From RBG-16-66-20 sp040752005 (GTDB taxonomy: Bacteria; Pseudomonadota; Gammaproteobacteria; Burkholderiales; SG8-39), in the NCBI GenBank assembly GCA_040752005.1, contig JBFMFX010000022.1:4073-68072 (forward strand): a DNA stretch of 64,000 nt, written 5' to 3'. The notes beneath the pieces were generated by a model. That model was not told where the DNA came from and ran no database searches. It worked only from the letters and a program-made list of their open reading frames with translations. Both the position numbers and the translations under genes were made by a program. Shown one piece after another: positions 7,318 to 15,443 of the stretch (the stretch's first letter is position 1; the number at the start of each line of letters is the position of its first letter).

Positions 7318-8345
7318 GCGAAACCTGCGACGTGCTGGTCATCGGCCTCGGGCCCGCGGGAGCGAGCGCGGCGGCGGCGGCGGCGCGGCGCGGCTGCCGG
7401 GTCATCGCGCTCGACCGGCGGCGCGAGCCGGGCCGCCCGGTGCAGTGCGCCGAGTTCGTGCCGGCGCTGATCGGCGCGCATCCGGAGGACCTCGCCCGCT
7501 CGGTGCGCCAGCCGATCGAGGCGATGGCCACCTTCGTCGAGGACGATCCGCCCGACTGGAAGCCCGATTTTCCCGGCCGCATGCTCGACCGCGCGGCGTT
7601 CGATGCGGCGCTGGTTGCGCGCGCCGTGCGCTCGGGCGCCGAGGTGCGGTTTTGCTCGCCGGTGCGCCGCCTCGCCGCCGACGGCACGGTGCGGCTTGCC
7701 GATGGCGCGCGTCTGCGCGCTCGCGTGGTGATCGGCGCCGACGGCCCGCGCTCGGTCGCTGGCCGCGCGATCGGCAGCGTCAATGCCTCGCTCGTCGAGA
7801 CCCGCCAGATCACGGTGCCGCTCGCCGCGGCGCACGCGGCGACCGACATCTTCCTCTCGGCTCGCATTCCCGGCGGCTACGGCTGGCTGTTCCCGAAGGG
7901 AAACGTCGCCAACCTGGGCGCCGGCGTGCATCCTGCGCACCGCTCGCGCCTGAAGGAAATCGTCGCCGCACTGCATGCGCGCCTCGTCGCCGAGGGCCGT
8001 GTCGGCCGCGAGGTCCTCGCCCTCACCGGCGGCGCGATCCCGGCGGGCGGGATGCTGCGCCCGCGCGGCTCGCTCGGCCAAACCGTCGTGCTGCTCGCCG
8101 GCGACGCGGCCGGCCTGGCGAATCCGGTTACCGGCGCGGGCATCGCCGCTGCGGTGCACTCGGGCCGGCTCGCCGGCGAGGCGGCGGCCGACGGCTCGTT
8201 CGCCGAATACGAGGAAGAACTGCAAAGCGTCTATTCGGCCTCGCTCGAGCGCGCGCTTTGCCGCCGGCGCGAGCTGCTCGCCTCGGCGAGCGGCAAGCGC
8301 GAGCTGCGCCGCGGCTGGATCGCCTACCCGGAGTACTGGCAATGA
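7314..8345 (+). CDS. lipT: LipT-like FAD-dependent oxidoreductase (geranylgeranyl reductase fold)
   Basis: Flavoprotein of 343 aa resembling geranylgeranyl reductases. The N-terminal dinucleotide-binding motif is VLVIGLGPAGASAAAAAARR; a second FAD motif VVLLAGDAAGLANPVTGAGI lies near residue 260-280, typical of the group. In sulfur oxidisers LipT is encoded between or beside lipS1 and lipS2 and has been proposed to supply electrons to these radical SAM enzymes; the placement here is exactly that. The ATG at 7314 overlaps the previous stop, and its own stop overlaps the following ATG, so the three genes are translationally coupled. Role is from context; fold is from motifs. Confidence 0.82.
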   Translation: MSETCDVLVIGLGPAGASAAAAAARRGCRVIALDRRREPGRPVQCAEFVPALIGAHPEDLARSVRQPIEAMATFVEDDPPDWKPDFPGRMLDRAAFDAALVARAVRSGAEVRFCSPVRRLAADGTVRLADGARLRARVVIGADGPRSVAGRAIGSVNASLVETRQITVPLAAAHAATDIFLSARIPGGYGWLFPKGNVANLGAGVHPAHRSRLKEIVAALHARLVAEGRVGREVLALTGGAIPAGGMLRPRGSLGQTVVLLAGDAAGLANPVTGAGIAAAVHSGRLAGEAAADGSFAEYEEELQSVYSASLERALCRRRELLASASGKRELRRGWIAYPEYWQ

Positions 8346-9559
8346 GCTGCTACCGACCCGAATCGCAGAGCGCGGCGCCGATGCAGCCGCGCTCACCCGG
8401 CGTCATCCCGATCGCGCTGAGAAACGGCGCGCGCGTCAAGAGCGCGAACGTTCCGCCGCAGGGCGTGTACCTGCCCAACCACAACATCCTCACGCCGAAC
8501 ATGCGCTCGCCGGAGTACGTGCAGATGTCCACCGCGGCGGCGATCACCCTGGGGATCATGAGCGGCAGGATGTACCGCTGCGAGTGCACGCGCTGCCTCA
8601 ACCTGCTGCTCACCTATCCGGAGGGCTGCCGCGCGAACTGCGCCTACTGCGGCCTCGCGCGCCACCGCGAGGCCGAGCGCGACTACGCCGATCGCAACTT
8701 CATCCGCGTGGACTGGCCTGCGGTGCCGCTTGCCCGGGTGATCGAGAAGGTCGCGGCGGACGGCGCGGCGAGCCCGTTTCACCGCATGTGCATCTCGATG
8801 ATCACGCACCCGCGCTCGGACGAGGACACGCGCACCGTGCTCAAGGCCTGGACCGACCGCATCGATCCGTCGGCGATCCCGGTTTCGATCCTGTCCAATC
8901 CGACGACGATGACGCGCGAAGACGTGAAGACCCTGCGTGAACTCGGCGCCGAGATTTTCACCGTGGCGCTCGACGCCGCGACCCCGGAGATCTTCGATCG
9001 CACCCGCGGCAAGGGGGTACAGTCGCCGCACTCGTGGGCAAAATACTGGGAAATCCTGATGCATGCGCGCGACATCTTCGGGCCGCAGAAGTTCGGCGCC
9101 CACATCATCGTCGGCATGGGAGAGACCGAGTACGACGTGCTCGCGCTGGTGCAGAAGCTGGTGGATCTGGGCGGGCACAGCCACCTGTTCTGCTTCTTTC
9201 CGGAGAAGGGCTCGCTGATGGATCATCTGCCGGCGACGCCGCGCGATCAATGGCGGCGCGTGCAGCTCGCGCGCTATCTCATCGACTATCGCGGCGCGCG
9301 CATCGAGCACATGCGCTTCGACGGCGACGGGCGCGTCACCGACTACGGCGTACCGCCGCGGGAGCTGGAGGAGGTGATCGAGGCGGGCGTGGCGTTTCGG
9401 ACTTCCGGTTGCCCGGGCAAGTTCGCCGAGGACATCTCCGCCTGCGACCGGCCGTACGGCGACTCTCCCCCCTCCGACATCGCCAGCTATCCGTTCGCAC
9501 CCTCGCGCGCCGACCTGCGGCGCATCCGCCGGCAGCTCGGCCTCGCGCCGCAGCGGTGA
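8342..9559 (+). CDS. Second radical SAM protein, LipS1/LipS2-type
   Basis: Radical SAM enzyme of 405 aa with CxxxCxxC as EGCRANCAYC (Cys96, Cys100, Cys103). An extra CECTRC motif (Cys80, 82, 85) just before it, and a C-terminal TSGCPGKFAEDISACDRP segment, could bind an auxiliary iron-sulfur cluster of the kind that donates sulfur in lipoyl synthases. The N-terminal region contains YLPNHNILTPNMRSPEY. It resembles COG2516-type biotin-synthase-related proteins. With the radical SAM gene at 6283 and lipT between them it completes the LipS1/LipS2 pair. ATG 8342 overlaps the lipT stop. Confidence 0.82.
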   Translation: MSCYRPESQSAAPMQPRSPGVIPIALRNGARVKSANVPPQGVYLPNHNILTPNMRSPEYVQMSTAAAITLGIMSGRMYRCECTRCLNLLLTYPEGCRANCAYCGLARHREAERDYADRNFIRVDWPAVPLARVIEKVAADGAASPFHRMCISMITHPRSDEDTRTVLKAWTDRIDPSAIPVSILSNPTTMTREDVKTLRELGAEIFTVALDAATPEIFDRTRGKGVQSPHSWAKYWEILMHARDIFGPQKFGAHIIVGMGETEYDVLALVQKLVDLGGHSHLFCFFPEKGSLMDHLPATPRDQWRRVQLARYLIDYRGARIEHMRFDGDGRVTDYGVPPRELEEVIEAGVAFRTSGCPGKFAEDISACDRPYGDSPPSDIASYPFAPSRADLRRIRRQLGLAPQR

Positions 9560-10254
9560 CGGTCCACGTCATCCAGCACACCTCGGGCGAATTCCTCGGC
9601 CTGATCGAGGACCACCTCGAAGGGCGCGGCGTGCGCTTTCGCTACTGGCGGCCGTTTGCCGGCAGCAGCGCGCTGCCGAAGCCGCAGGCGCTGGATGACG
9701 GGCTGCTCCTGCTCGGCGGCGGGCCCTGGGGAAGCGCCGGTGCCCGCGACCTTCCGACGCTCGCCCAGGAAGTCGCGCTCGCGCGCGCCTGTCTGGAGCA
9801 GGGAAAGCCGGTCGTCGGCATCGGCCTGGGCGCTCAGATCCTTGCGCTCGCCGCGGGCGGAGGCTCGGCGAGCGCCCCGCTCGCGTTCGAAGTCGTGACG
9901 GCCCGGCGCGTTGCCATAAGCGCGCTCGATGGCTTTCTGCCGGAAACTTATCCGGTCGCGATCTACATGCGCGATCGCCCGGTGCCGCCGCCGCAGGCGC
10001 AAATCCTCGCGCTCGATGAGGCAGACCGCCCGGCGCTGTGGCGCATCGGCGCCTGCGGCTTCGGCTTCTCCGGCCATCCGGGCCTGAAAGTCGGCATGGT
10101 CGAGGACCTGATCATGGAGTTCGAGGAGGTGCCGGAAAACTACGGCGCGACGCTCGAACGGCTGCGCGCGGTGCAGCGCAGCATCGAGGACGCGCTGGTG
10201 CCGATCATGGCCGGACTGGTCGCCGCGACCGGCTGGATCCGCGCTCCGGCCTGA
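9556..10254 (+). CDS. Class I glutamine amidotransferase-like protein lacking the catalytic Cys
   Basis: GATase-like protein of 232 aa. The nucleophile-elbow region reads KPVVGIGLGAQILALAAGG, so the canonical GxCxGxQ cysteine is Gly90 here and the following His is Ala93. In the C-terminal triad segment SGHPGLK the histidine remains but the usual HPE glutamate is Gly. The protein is therefore unlikely to hydrolyse glutamine and may act as a scaffold or binding protein. It begins with GTG 9556, which overlaps the stop of the radical SAM gene, so it belongs to the lip operon. Amidotransferase genes are, as I recall, sometimes found in such clusters; the function is unknown. Confidence 0.75.
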   Translation: MTVHVIQHTSGEFLGLIEDHLEGRGVRFRYWRPFAGSSALPKPQALDDGLLLLGGGPWGSAGARDLPTLAQEVALARACLEQGKPVVGIGLGAQILALAAGGGSASAPLAFEVVTARRVAISALDGFLPETYPVAIYMRDRPVPPPQAQILALDEADRPALWRIGACGFGFSGHPGLKVGMVEDLIMEFEEVPENYGATLERLRAVQRSIEDALVPIMAGLVAATGWIRAPA

Positions 10255-10274
10255 AAGGTCGGCCCCGGGGCATC

Positions 10275-10303
10275 TTGCACTTTAGAAATCTCTAATATAT
10301 TCT
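10275..10303 (+). promoter_or_regulatory. Promoter with embedded inverted repeat upstream of dsrE3C-shdr
   Basis: The 88-bp gap before dsrE holds TTGCAC (10275-10280) and TATTCT (10298-10303) spaced by 17 bp, a credible sigma-70 promoter. Inside the spacer is a perfect dyad TTAGA-N4-TCTAA (10282-10295), and the AT-rich run continues into the -10. A repressor bound there would block the promoter, which suits the ArsR-type sHdrR encoded at the end of this operon. It is the most AT-rich patch of the 6-17 kb region. Confidence 0.55.
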
Positions 10304-10342
10304 GGTCCGGATACGGGCACGGCGAAGCAAGGAGGAACCGGC

Positions 10343-10720
10343 GTGGCGAAGAAGCTGCTCATCGTGATGGCGAACACCGACCCGCGCAACGGCGAGGAGC
10401 TGGGCGCGCCGATTTTCCAGGCTTCGGTGGCGGCGGCGATGGACTACGAGGTCGAAGTGATTTGCACCGCCACCGCCGGGCGCTTGATGAAAAAGGGCGT
10501 CGCCGAGAAGCTGCGCGTCAAGGAGGGCTCGCCGAAGACCGTCTACGACTTCATCAAGGAGGCGCACGAGGCGGGCGTGAAGTTCTACTGCTGCTCGCCG
10601 AACCTGGATCTCTTCGACATGAAGCCCGAGGACCTCATCCCCGAGTGCAGCGGCGTGGTGGGTGGCGCGCACCTCATCGAAGAGGTGATGGAAGGCGACT
10701 GCAAGGTGATGACCTACTGA
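10343..10720 (+). CDS. dsrE3C: DsrE3C-like sulfurtransferase
   Basis: DsrE-family cytoplasmic sulfur carrier (125 aa) encoded directly before the shdr genes. It has adjacent cysteines Cys83-Cys84 in VKFYCCSPNLDLF, the arrangement known for DsrE3C of Hyphomicrobium, where one of the pair accepts sulfur and passes it to TusA. A strong AAGGAGG precedes the start at 10343. As first gene behind the only clear promoter in this stretch, it probably leads the transcript dsrE3C-shdrC1B1A-hyp-C2B2-lbpA-shdrR. Identification as the C subtype rests on the CC pair and neighbourhood. Confidence 0.88.
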   Translation: MAKKLLIVMANTDPRNGEELGAPIFQASVAAAMDYEVEVICTATAGRLMKKGVAEKLRVKEGSPKTVYDFIKEAHEAGVKFYCCSPNLDLFDMKPEDLIPECSGVVGGAHLIEEVMEGDCKVMTY

Positions 10721-10727
10721 GGCGACG

Positions 10728-11492
10728 ATGGCGCACGCGACGGCCACCCGCGTCCAGCAGCGCGCCGGCGATCCGGTTTCGGACAAGCCGCCGGTCGCGC
10801 GCGAAAAGCTGGAGGAGATCTTCCGCGACATCCAGTCGGACCTGAGGTTCGACCACGAGCTAAACGGGTGCCTGAACTGCGGCATCTGCACCGCGACCTG
10901 CCCGGCGGCGCACTACTACGATTTTTCGCCGCGCGAGATCGTGCAGCTGCTGTGGACCGAGAACCTGGAGGGAATCTACGACGCGATGCAGGAAAAGATC
11001 TGGGCCTGCGCCCAGTGCTACACCTGCGCCGCGCGCTGCCCGTTCGGCAATTCGCCCGGCGGCCTGGTGATGCTGATGCGCGAGACCGCGATCAAGCACC
11101 GCATGGACTCGGCGAAGAACGTGCTCAGGCCCTTCAGCCGGGTGATGCTCAAGCTGGTGTCCACCGGCAACCAGCTCGCGCCGGACATGATCACCAAGGA
11201 CCACTTCCCGGACTGGGGCCCGAACATCTCCAAGGTCGAGGCGCCGCTCAAGCTGCTGCGGCAGGCGATCCCGATGCCGACGCTGAACACCACCGCGACC
11301 GCCTGGGAAGTGAATCTCAGGACCTCGATCGAGCTGTACACCATCTGGGAAGAAACCGGGGTGCTCAGGCAGCTCGAAGGCATTGACCAGAATCTGTTCG
11401 ACGTGATCTCGGATTTCATGGACGAAAAGCGCGAGGAGTGGAACGACTTCCTCGCCGAGCAGCAGGACAACGAAGGAGGCGAAGATGACTGA
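10728..11492 (+). CDS. shdrC1: sHdrC1, iron-sulfur subunit of the sulfur-oxidising Hdr-like complex
   Basis: Ferredoxin-type electron-transfer subunit (254 aa) of the sHdr complex, which oxidises protein-bound sulfur in the cytoplasm. Two CxxCxxCxxxCP motifs are visible: CLNCGICTATCP at about residues 48-59 and CAQCYTCAARCP at about 92-103, each binding one [4Fe-4S] cluster. It is the first gene of the diagnostic order C1-B1-A-hyp-C2-B2 and overlaps shdrB1 by 8 nt. Homologous to HdrC of methanogen heterodisulfide reductase; the sHdr assignment comes from the full gene order plus lbpA. Confidence 0.92.
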   Translation: MAHATATRVQQRAGDPVSDKPPVAREKLEEIFRDIQSDLRFDHELNGCLNCGICTATCPAAHYYDFSPREIVQLLWTENLEGIYDAMQEKIWACAQCYTCAARCPFGNSPGGLVMLMRETAIKHRMDSAKNVLRPFSRVMLKLVSTGNQLAPDMITKDHFPDWGPNISKVEAPLKLLRQAIPMPTLNTTATAWEVNLRTSIELYTIWEETGVLRQLEGIDQNLFDVISDFMDEKREEWNDFLAEQQDNEGGEDD

Positions 11493-12822
11493 GCGATTCA
11501 CGGGGCACGGCCCAGAGTGGCGCGACGCGAAACTCTCCGCGCAGGAAGCGCGCATCGCCACCGCATGGGTGGAGCTGAAGGTGGACCGGCGCTCGATGCT
11601 CACCGGCAAGGACCGGGTCGAGGACGTGCGCGACGCGATGTGGGAGCTGGAGAAGGACGGCGAGATCGTCGTGCACCGCATCACCGACGAGCATGCGCCG
11701 GTGGTGGTGAAGACGCTCTACGGCTGGGACAAGAAAATCCCGACGCGGCGCCTGTGGCACCACAAGTCCTGCGGCCAGTGCGGCAACATTCCCGGGTATC
11801 CGACCTCGCTCCTGTGGCTGATGAACCGGCTCGGGGTCGAGTACCTCGACGAGACCGACCAGACTTCATGCACGGCGTGGAACTACCACGGCTCGGGCAT
11901 CGGCAACATCGAGAGCCTGGCGGCGGTGTTCCTGCGCAACTTCCATCAGGCGTACGTGGCCGCGCGCGCCCAGGGGCTGCCCGACGGCTACTACTACCCC
12001 CTGGTTCACTGCGGCACCTCGTTCGGCAACTACAAGGAGGTGCGCGCCTACCTGATTCACTCGGCGAAGCTGCGCGAGCGCGTCAAGGCGATCCTCGGCA
12101 AGCTCGGTCGCCTGGTGGACGGCAAGCTGCTGATCCCCGAGGAGGTGGTGCACTACTCCGAGTGGGTGCACGTGATGCGCGAGCCGATCGCCGCGATGCG
12201 CGAAATTGACTGCAGCGGCCTGCGCGCCACGATCCATCCGGCGTGCCACGTCTACAAGATGGTGCCGGAAGACGCGATCTACGACGACAACATCCTCGGC
12301 GGCAACCGGCTCGCGGTCTCCACCGGTCTCATGCAGGCGCTGGGCGCCGAAGTGGTGGACTACTCGACCTGGTACGACTGCTGCGGCTTCGGCTTCCGCC
12401 ATATCATCTCGGAGCGCGAGTTCACGCGCTCGTTCGCCATTGACCGCAAGGTACGGGTCGCGGTCGAGGAGGCGCGCGCCGACGTGATGATCGGACACGA
12501 CACCGGCTGCATCACCACGCTCGACAAGAACCAGTGGATCGGCAAGGCGGCGAACAAGAACTGGCAGATCCCGATCATGGCCGACTGCCAGTTCGCCGCG
12601 CTCGTCTGCGGCGCGCATCCGTACAAGATCGTGCAGCTGCACTGGCATGCCTCGCCGGTCGAGACGCTGATGGAAAAGCTCGGCATCGACTGGCAGGCGA
12701 AGAAGGCGGAGTTCGTCGCCTACCTCGATCAGGTGAAGGCCGGCAAGGGAGAGAATCTCTACGATCCGCGCCGCCGCATCACTTCCGGCCCGGGCTTCAT
12801 TCCGATCCGGGCGGCGCAATGA
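11485..12822 (+). CDS. shdrB1: sHdrB1, catalytic-type subunit with CCG-like motifs
   Basis: HdrB-type subunit (445 aa). In methanogens HdrB binds non-cubane [4Fe-4S] clusters through two CCG motifs and carries the disulfide chemistry. Cysteine motifs visible here are HKSCGQCGNIPGYP, HCGTSFGNY, IHPACHVYK and WYDCCGFGFRH; only the last is a classical CCG, consistent with the partly degenerate B1 subunits of sHdr systems. It follows shdrC1 with an 8-nt overlap and its stop overlaps the shdrA start (ATGA). It likely forms a C1-B1-A half of the complex that takes sulfur delivered by lipoyl-LbpA, a role taken from characterised systems. Confidence 0.9.
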   Translation: MTERFTGHGPEWRDAKLSAQEARIATAWVELKVDRRSMLTGKDRVEDVRDAMWELEKDGEIVVHRITDEHAPVVVKTLYGWDKKIPTRRLWHHKSCGQCGNIPGYPTSLLWLMNRLGVEYLDETDQTSCTAWNYHGSGIGNIESLAAVFLRNFHQAYVAARAQGLPDGYYYPLVHCGTSFGNYKEVRAYLIHSAKLRERVKAILGKLGRLVDGKLLIPEEVVHYSEWVHVMREPIAAMREIDCSGLRATIHPACHVYKMVPEDAIYDDNILGGNRLAVSTGLMQALGAEVVDYSTWYDCCGFGFRHIISEREFTRSFAIDRKVRVAVEEARADVMIGHDTGCITTLDKNQWIGKAANKNWQIPIMADCQFAALVCGAHPYKIVQLHWHASPVETLMEKLGIDWQAKKAEFVAYLDQVKAGKGENLYDPRRRITSGPGFIPIRAAQ

Positions 12823-13868
12823 GCCGTCCGATCCTGATCGTCGGCGGAGGGCCCGCGGGCCTCGCCGCCGCGCAGGCGCTCGCCGCGGTCGGCGAGCGCT
12901 CGGTGCTGGTGGAAAAGGAGGCGCGTCTCGGCGGCGCGCCGATCCTGTCGGGCTACGCGAAGCTCGTGCCCTCGGGCGAATGGGCGAAGGACGCGATCGG
13001 CGGCATGGTGAAGCGCGTCGAGGAAAGCCGGCTCGTGACCGTGCACACCGGCTGCCGGGTCGAGCGCTTCGACGGCGCCCCGGGCGCGTTCACCGCGCGG
13101 CTCTCCAACGGCCAGACGGTAGAAGCGGGCGCGGCGATCCTGTGCACCGGCTTCACGCACTTCGATTCGGTCAACAAGCCCGAGTGGGGGTTCGGAACGT
13201 TTCCGGACGTGGTGACGACGACCCAGGTCGAGCAGATGATCTCCTCCGGCAAGGGCGTGCGCTGTCCTTCCGACGGACGCAAGCCCGAGCGCGTCGCGAT
13301 CCTGCTCTGCGTCGGCTCGCGCGACCGGCAGATCGGGCGCGAATGGTGCTCGAAGATCTGCTGCACGGTGTCGTGCAACCTGGCGATGGAGATCCGCGAG
13401 GAGCTGCCCGACTGCCACGTCTATATCTACTACATGGACATCCGCACCTTCGGCCTGTACGAGACCACCTACTACTGGAGGAGCCAGGAGGAGTTCAAGG
13501 TCAAGTACATCAAGGCGCGGATCGCCGAGGTGACCTCCGACGGCAGGAAGCTGATCGTCAAGGGCGAGGACACGCTGGTCAAGCGCCCGATCACGATCCC
13601 CTTCGACATGGTGGTGCACGCGATCGGCATGGACCCGAACGTCGAGAACCGCTCGCTCGCCGAGGTGTTCGGCGTGCGGCTGCAGGAGCACGGCCACATC
13701 GCCAAGGGTCACGCCTACGGCGCGCTCGGCGAGACGTCGCGGCCGGGCGTGTTCGTCGCCGGCGCCGCGACCGGGCCGGAGACGATTGACGATTCGATCG
13801 CGCAGGCAAAGGCGGCGGCGATGGCGGCGTTGGCGCTCGTGCGCGCGCCGGCGGCCGCGGCCGCCTGA
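12819..13868 (+). CDS. shdrA: sHdrA, FAD-binding subunit
   Basis: Flavoprotein subunit (349 aa) with the N-terminal FAD motif ILIVGGGPAGLAAAQALAAV. The central cysteine-rich segment LLCVGSRDRQ...WCSKICCTVSCNLAM corresponds to the iron-sulfur binding region of HdrA proteins. A C-terminal FAD element reads RPGVFVAGAATGPETIDDSI. It lacks the extra ferredoxin domains of methanogen HdrA and has the short sHdrA size. The start ATG overlaps the shdrB1 stop. Expected to accept electrons from sulfur oxidation and pass them to NAD+ or another carrier; the acceptor is not evident from sequence. Confidence 0.92.
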   Translation: MSRPILIVGGGPAGLAAAQALAAVGERSVLVEKEARLGGAPILSGYAKLVPSGEWAKDAIGGMVKRVEESRLVTVHTGCRVERFDGAPGAFTARLSNGQTVEAGAAILCTGFTHFDSVNKPEWGFGTFPDVVTTTQVEQMISSGKGVRCPSDGRKPERVAILLCVGSRDRQIGREWCSKICCTVSCNLAMEIREELPDCHVYIYYMDIRTFGLYETTYYWRSQEEFKVKYIKARIAEVTSDGRKLIVKGEDTLVKRPITIPFDMVVHAIGMDPNVENRSLAEVFGVRLQEHGHIAKGHAYGALGETSRPGVFVAGAATGPETIDDSIAQAKAAAMAALALVRAPAAAAA

Positions 13869-13873
13869 ATCCC

Positions 13874-14692
13874 GTGTTCGCTCCGATCGAGCGCCCGCGC
13901 CTCGAACTGAGCGGACCGAAGCTCGCGGCCGCGTTCGAGCGGCTGGTCGCCGCCACCGACGAGCAGGGCGGGGTCGAGCGCTACGTGCTCGCGCTGCAGG
14001 CAAAGAGCGCGGCGTTTCGGCGGGCGCTGGTGGAAGCCGACCCGCGCACGCTCGATTGCGCCGAGTTCCGCACGCTTGCGGCGCTGTGCGCCACGGTGCG
14101 CCGGCGCATCGCGCCGTACCTCGAAGCGGAAAGGTTTCCGCTGCTGCGCGAGGCGATCGTGCGGCTGCTAGAGGGCTGCGAGGACACCGCCACGGCGGAT
14201 GTGCGCCTTGCCGCCTTCCGCGATGCGTTTCCGGATGACCGCGAACACCGCTGGACGCACGACCTCGGCGCCGAGATCCTGCACGCGGCGGACCCGGAGC
14301 GCTATCCGCTGATGTGCCGCTGGGTCTGGGACGAGGAAACCAACACCGGCGTGCTGCGCGAGATCTGGCATGGCGAGAACCTCGACATGGAGCGCATCGA
14401 GGTGCCGGCGTGCTACGCGACGCATGTCATGCTGCGCGAGGAGCTGGCCCAGTACCTCGCCGCGAACGGCGTGTTTCGCGACGTGCTGCAGTACGTGGAC
14501 CTGCTGCTTGCGCAGGTGTACGCGGACTACATCTCGGAGCAGGGCGGCGCCTATCTGCGCGCCGATTTCAACGTGCCCGAGGATCCGGCGCTGCACCTGC
14601 GGCGGCTGCTGGGGCTGGACGGCGTCGGCAGCCGCGGGCGGCTGCGCCTGAAGGCGTCCGTGCCCGGCGCCGGCCGCGAACTTCCCTCCTGA
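13874..14692 (+). CDS. sHdr-operon hypothetical protein (Hyp)
   Basis: Protein of 272 aa at the conserved 'hyp' position between shdrA and shdrC2. It begins with GTG 13874, 5 nt after the shdrA stop. It appears soluble and mostly helical, with no signal peptide and no membrane segment. Segments rich in aromatic and acidic residues include YPLMCRWVWDEETNTGVLRE and YVDLLLAQVYADYISEQGG. Its constant presence in shdr operons indicates a structural or assembly role in the complex, but no activity is known to me. Confidence 0.85.
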   Translation: MFAPIERPRLELSGPKLAAAFERLVAATDEQGGVERYVLALQAKSAAFRRALVEADPRTLDCAEFRTLAALCATVRRRIAPYLEAERFPLLREAIVRLLEGCEDTATADVRLAAFRDAFPDDREHRWTHDLGAEILHAADPERYPLMCRWVWDEETNTGVLREIWHGENLDMERIEVPACYATHVMLREELAQYLAANGVFRDVLQYVDLLLAQVYADYISEQGGAYLRADFNVPEDPALHLRRLLGLDGVGSRGRLRLKASVPGAGRELPS

Positions 14693-14702
14693 GCCGCGCG
14701 CC

Positions 14703-15443
14703 ATGCCGATCCACGAGAAAACGCTCATCCGGCCCGAGAACCTGAAGACGCACGACAAGCTCGTGCTCGACGGGGTGGACGTCTCCGGACACTGGAGCAC
14801 GTTCATCGAGCCGCGGGTGGTCACCGACTACAACGAGCGGCTGCAGGAGGAGATCGCCGCGCTGCCCGGAGGCGAGTACATCCATCGCTGCTGGCAGTGC
14901 GGCTCGTGCACCAATTCGTGCACGGTGAACGCGGTCAATCCCGACTTCAATCCCCGCTACTGGATTTACCTCATCCGCATGGGGATGGAATCGGAGCTGC
15001 TGCGCGACAAGGACATCATCTGGCAGTGCGTGTCGTGCAACAAGTGCACCTACGCCTGCCCGCGCGACGTCTTCCCCGAGGGCGTGATGAAGGCGACCGC
15101 GCACTGGCTGGAGCTGAAGGGCCACACGCCGAAGAAGCCCTCGATGATCTTCGACGAGGAGTTCACCGACCAGGTGGTGGCGACCGGCAAGATCGAGGAA
15201 GGACGGGTGATCCGGGGCTTTTTCGCCAAGACCGGGCAGCCGCTCGCGCAGGACTGGCTCGTCGAGATGGTGAAGCGCGTGGCGCGGCGCCTGCCGGTCC
15301 TGCAGGGGATCAAGCTCGCGCTCGCGGCGGTGTTCCGGCCGCGCACGCGCGGCTGGAAGAAGGCCGGCGCGGCGATCGCCGAGTACGTGCACGAGCAGGA
15401 AACGCGCCGGCGCAGGGCGCTCGGGCTGGAGGACGGGAAATGA
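14703..15443 (+). CDS. shdrC2: sHdrC2, second iron-sulfur subunit
   Basis: Second HdrC-type ferredoxin subunit (246 aa). Cluster motifs are CWQCGSCTNSCTV at about residues 63-75, in which the final CP of the first motif is altered to CT, and CVSCNKCTYACPRDV at about 109-123. It lies 10 nt after the hyp gene and overlaps shdrB2 (ATGA). It would relay electrons between sHdrB2 and sHdrA. The altered first motif is typical enough of the C2 type that I do not read it as a defect. Confidence 0.91.
   Translation: MPIHEKTLIRPENLKTHDKLVLDGVDVSGHWSTFIEPRVVTDYNERLQEEIAALPGGEYIHRCWQCGSCTNSCTVNAVNPDFNPRYWIYLIRMGMESELLRDKDIIWQCVSCNKCTYACPRDVFPEGVMKATAHWLELKGHTPKKPSMIFDEEFTDQVVATGKIEEGRVIRGFFAKTGQPLAQDWLVEMVKRVARRLPVLQGIKLALAAVFRPRTRGWKKAGAAIAEYVHEQETRRRRALGLEDGK

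Noticed and set aside
14703..15443. Altered first cluster motif of sHdrC2 (CTV in place of CP) considered as damage
   Set aside because: The four cysteines remain and the rest of the protein is intact, so it looks like a subtype feature.
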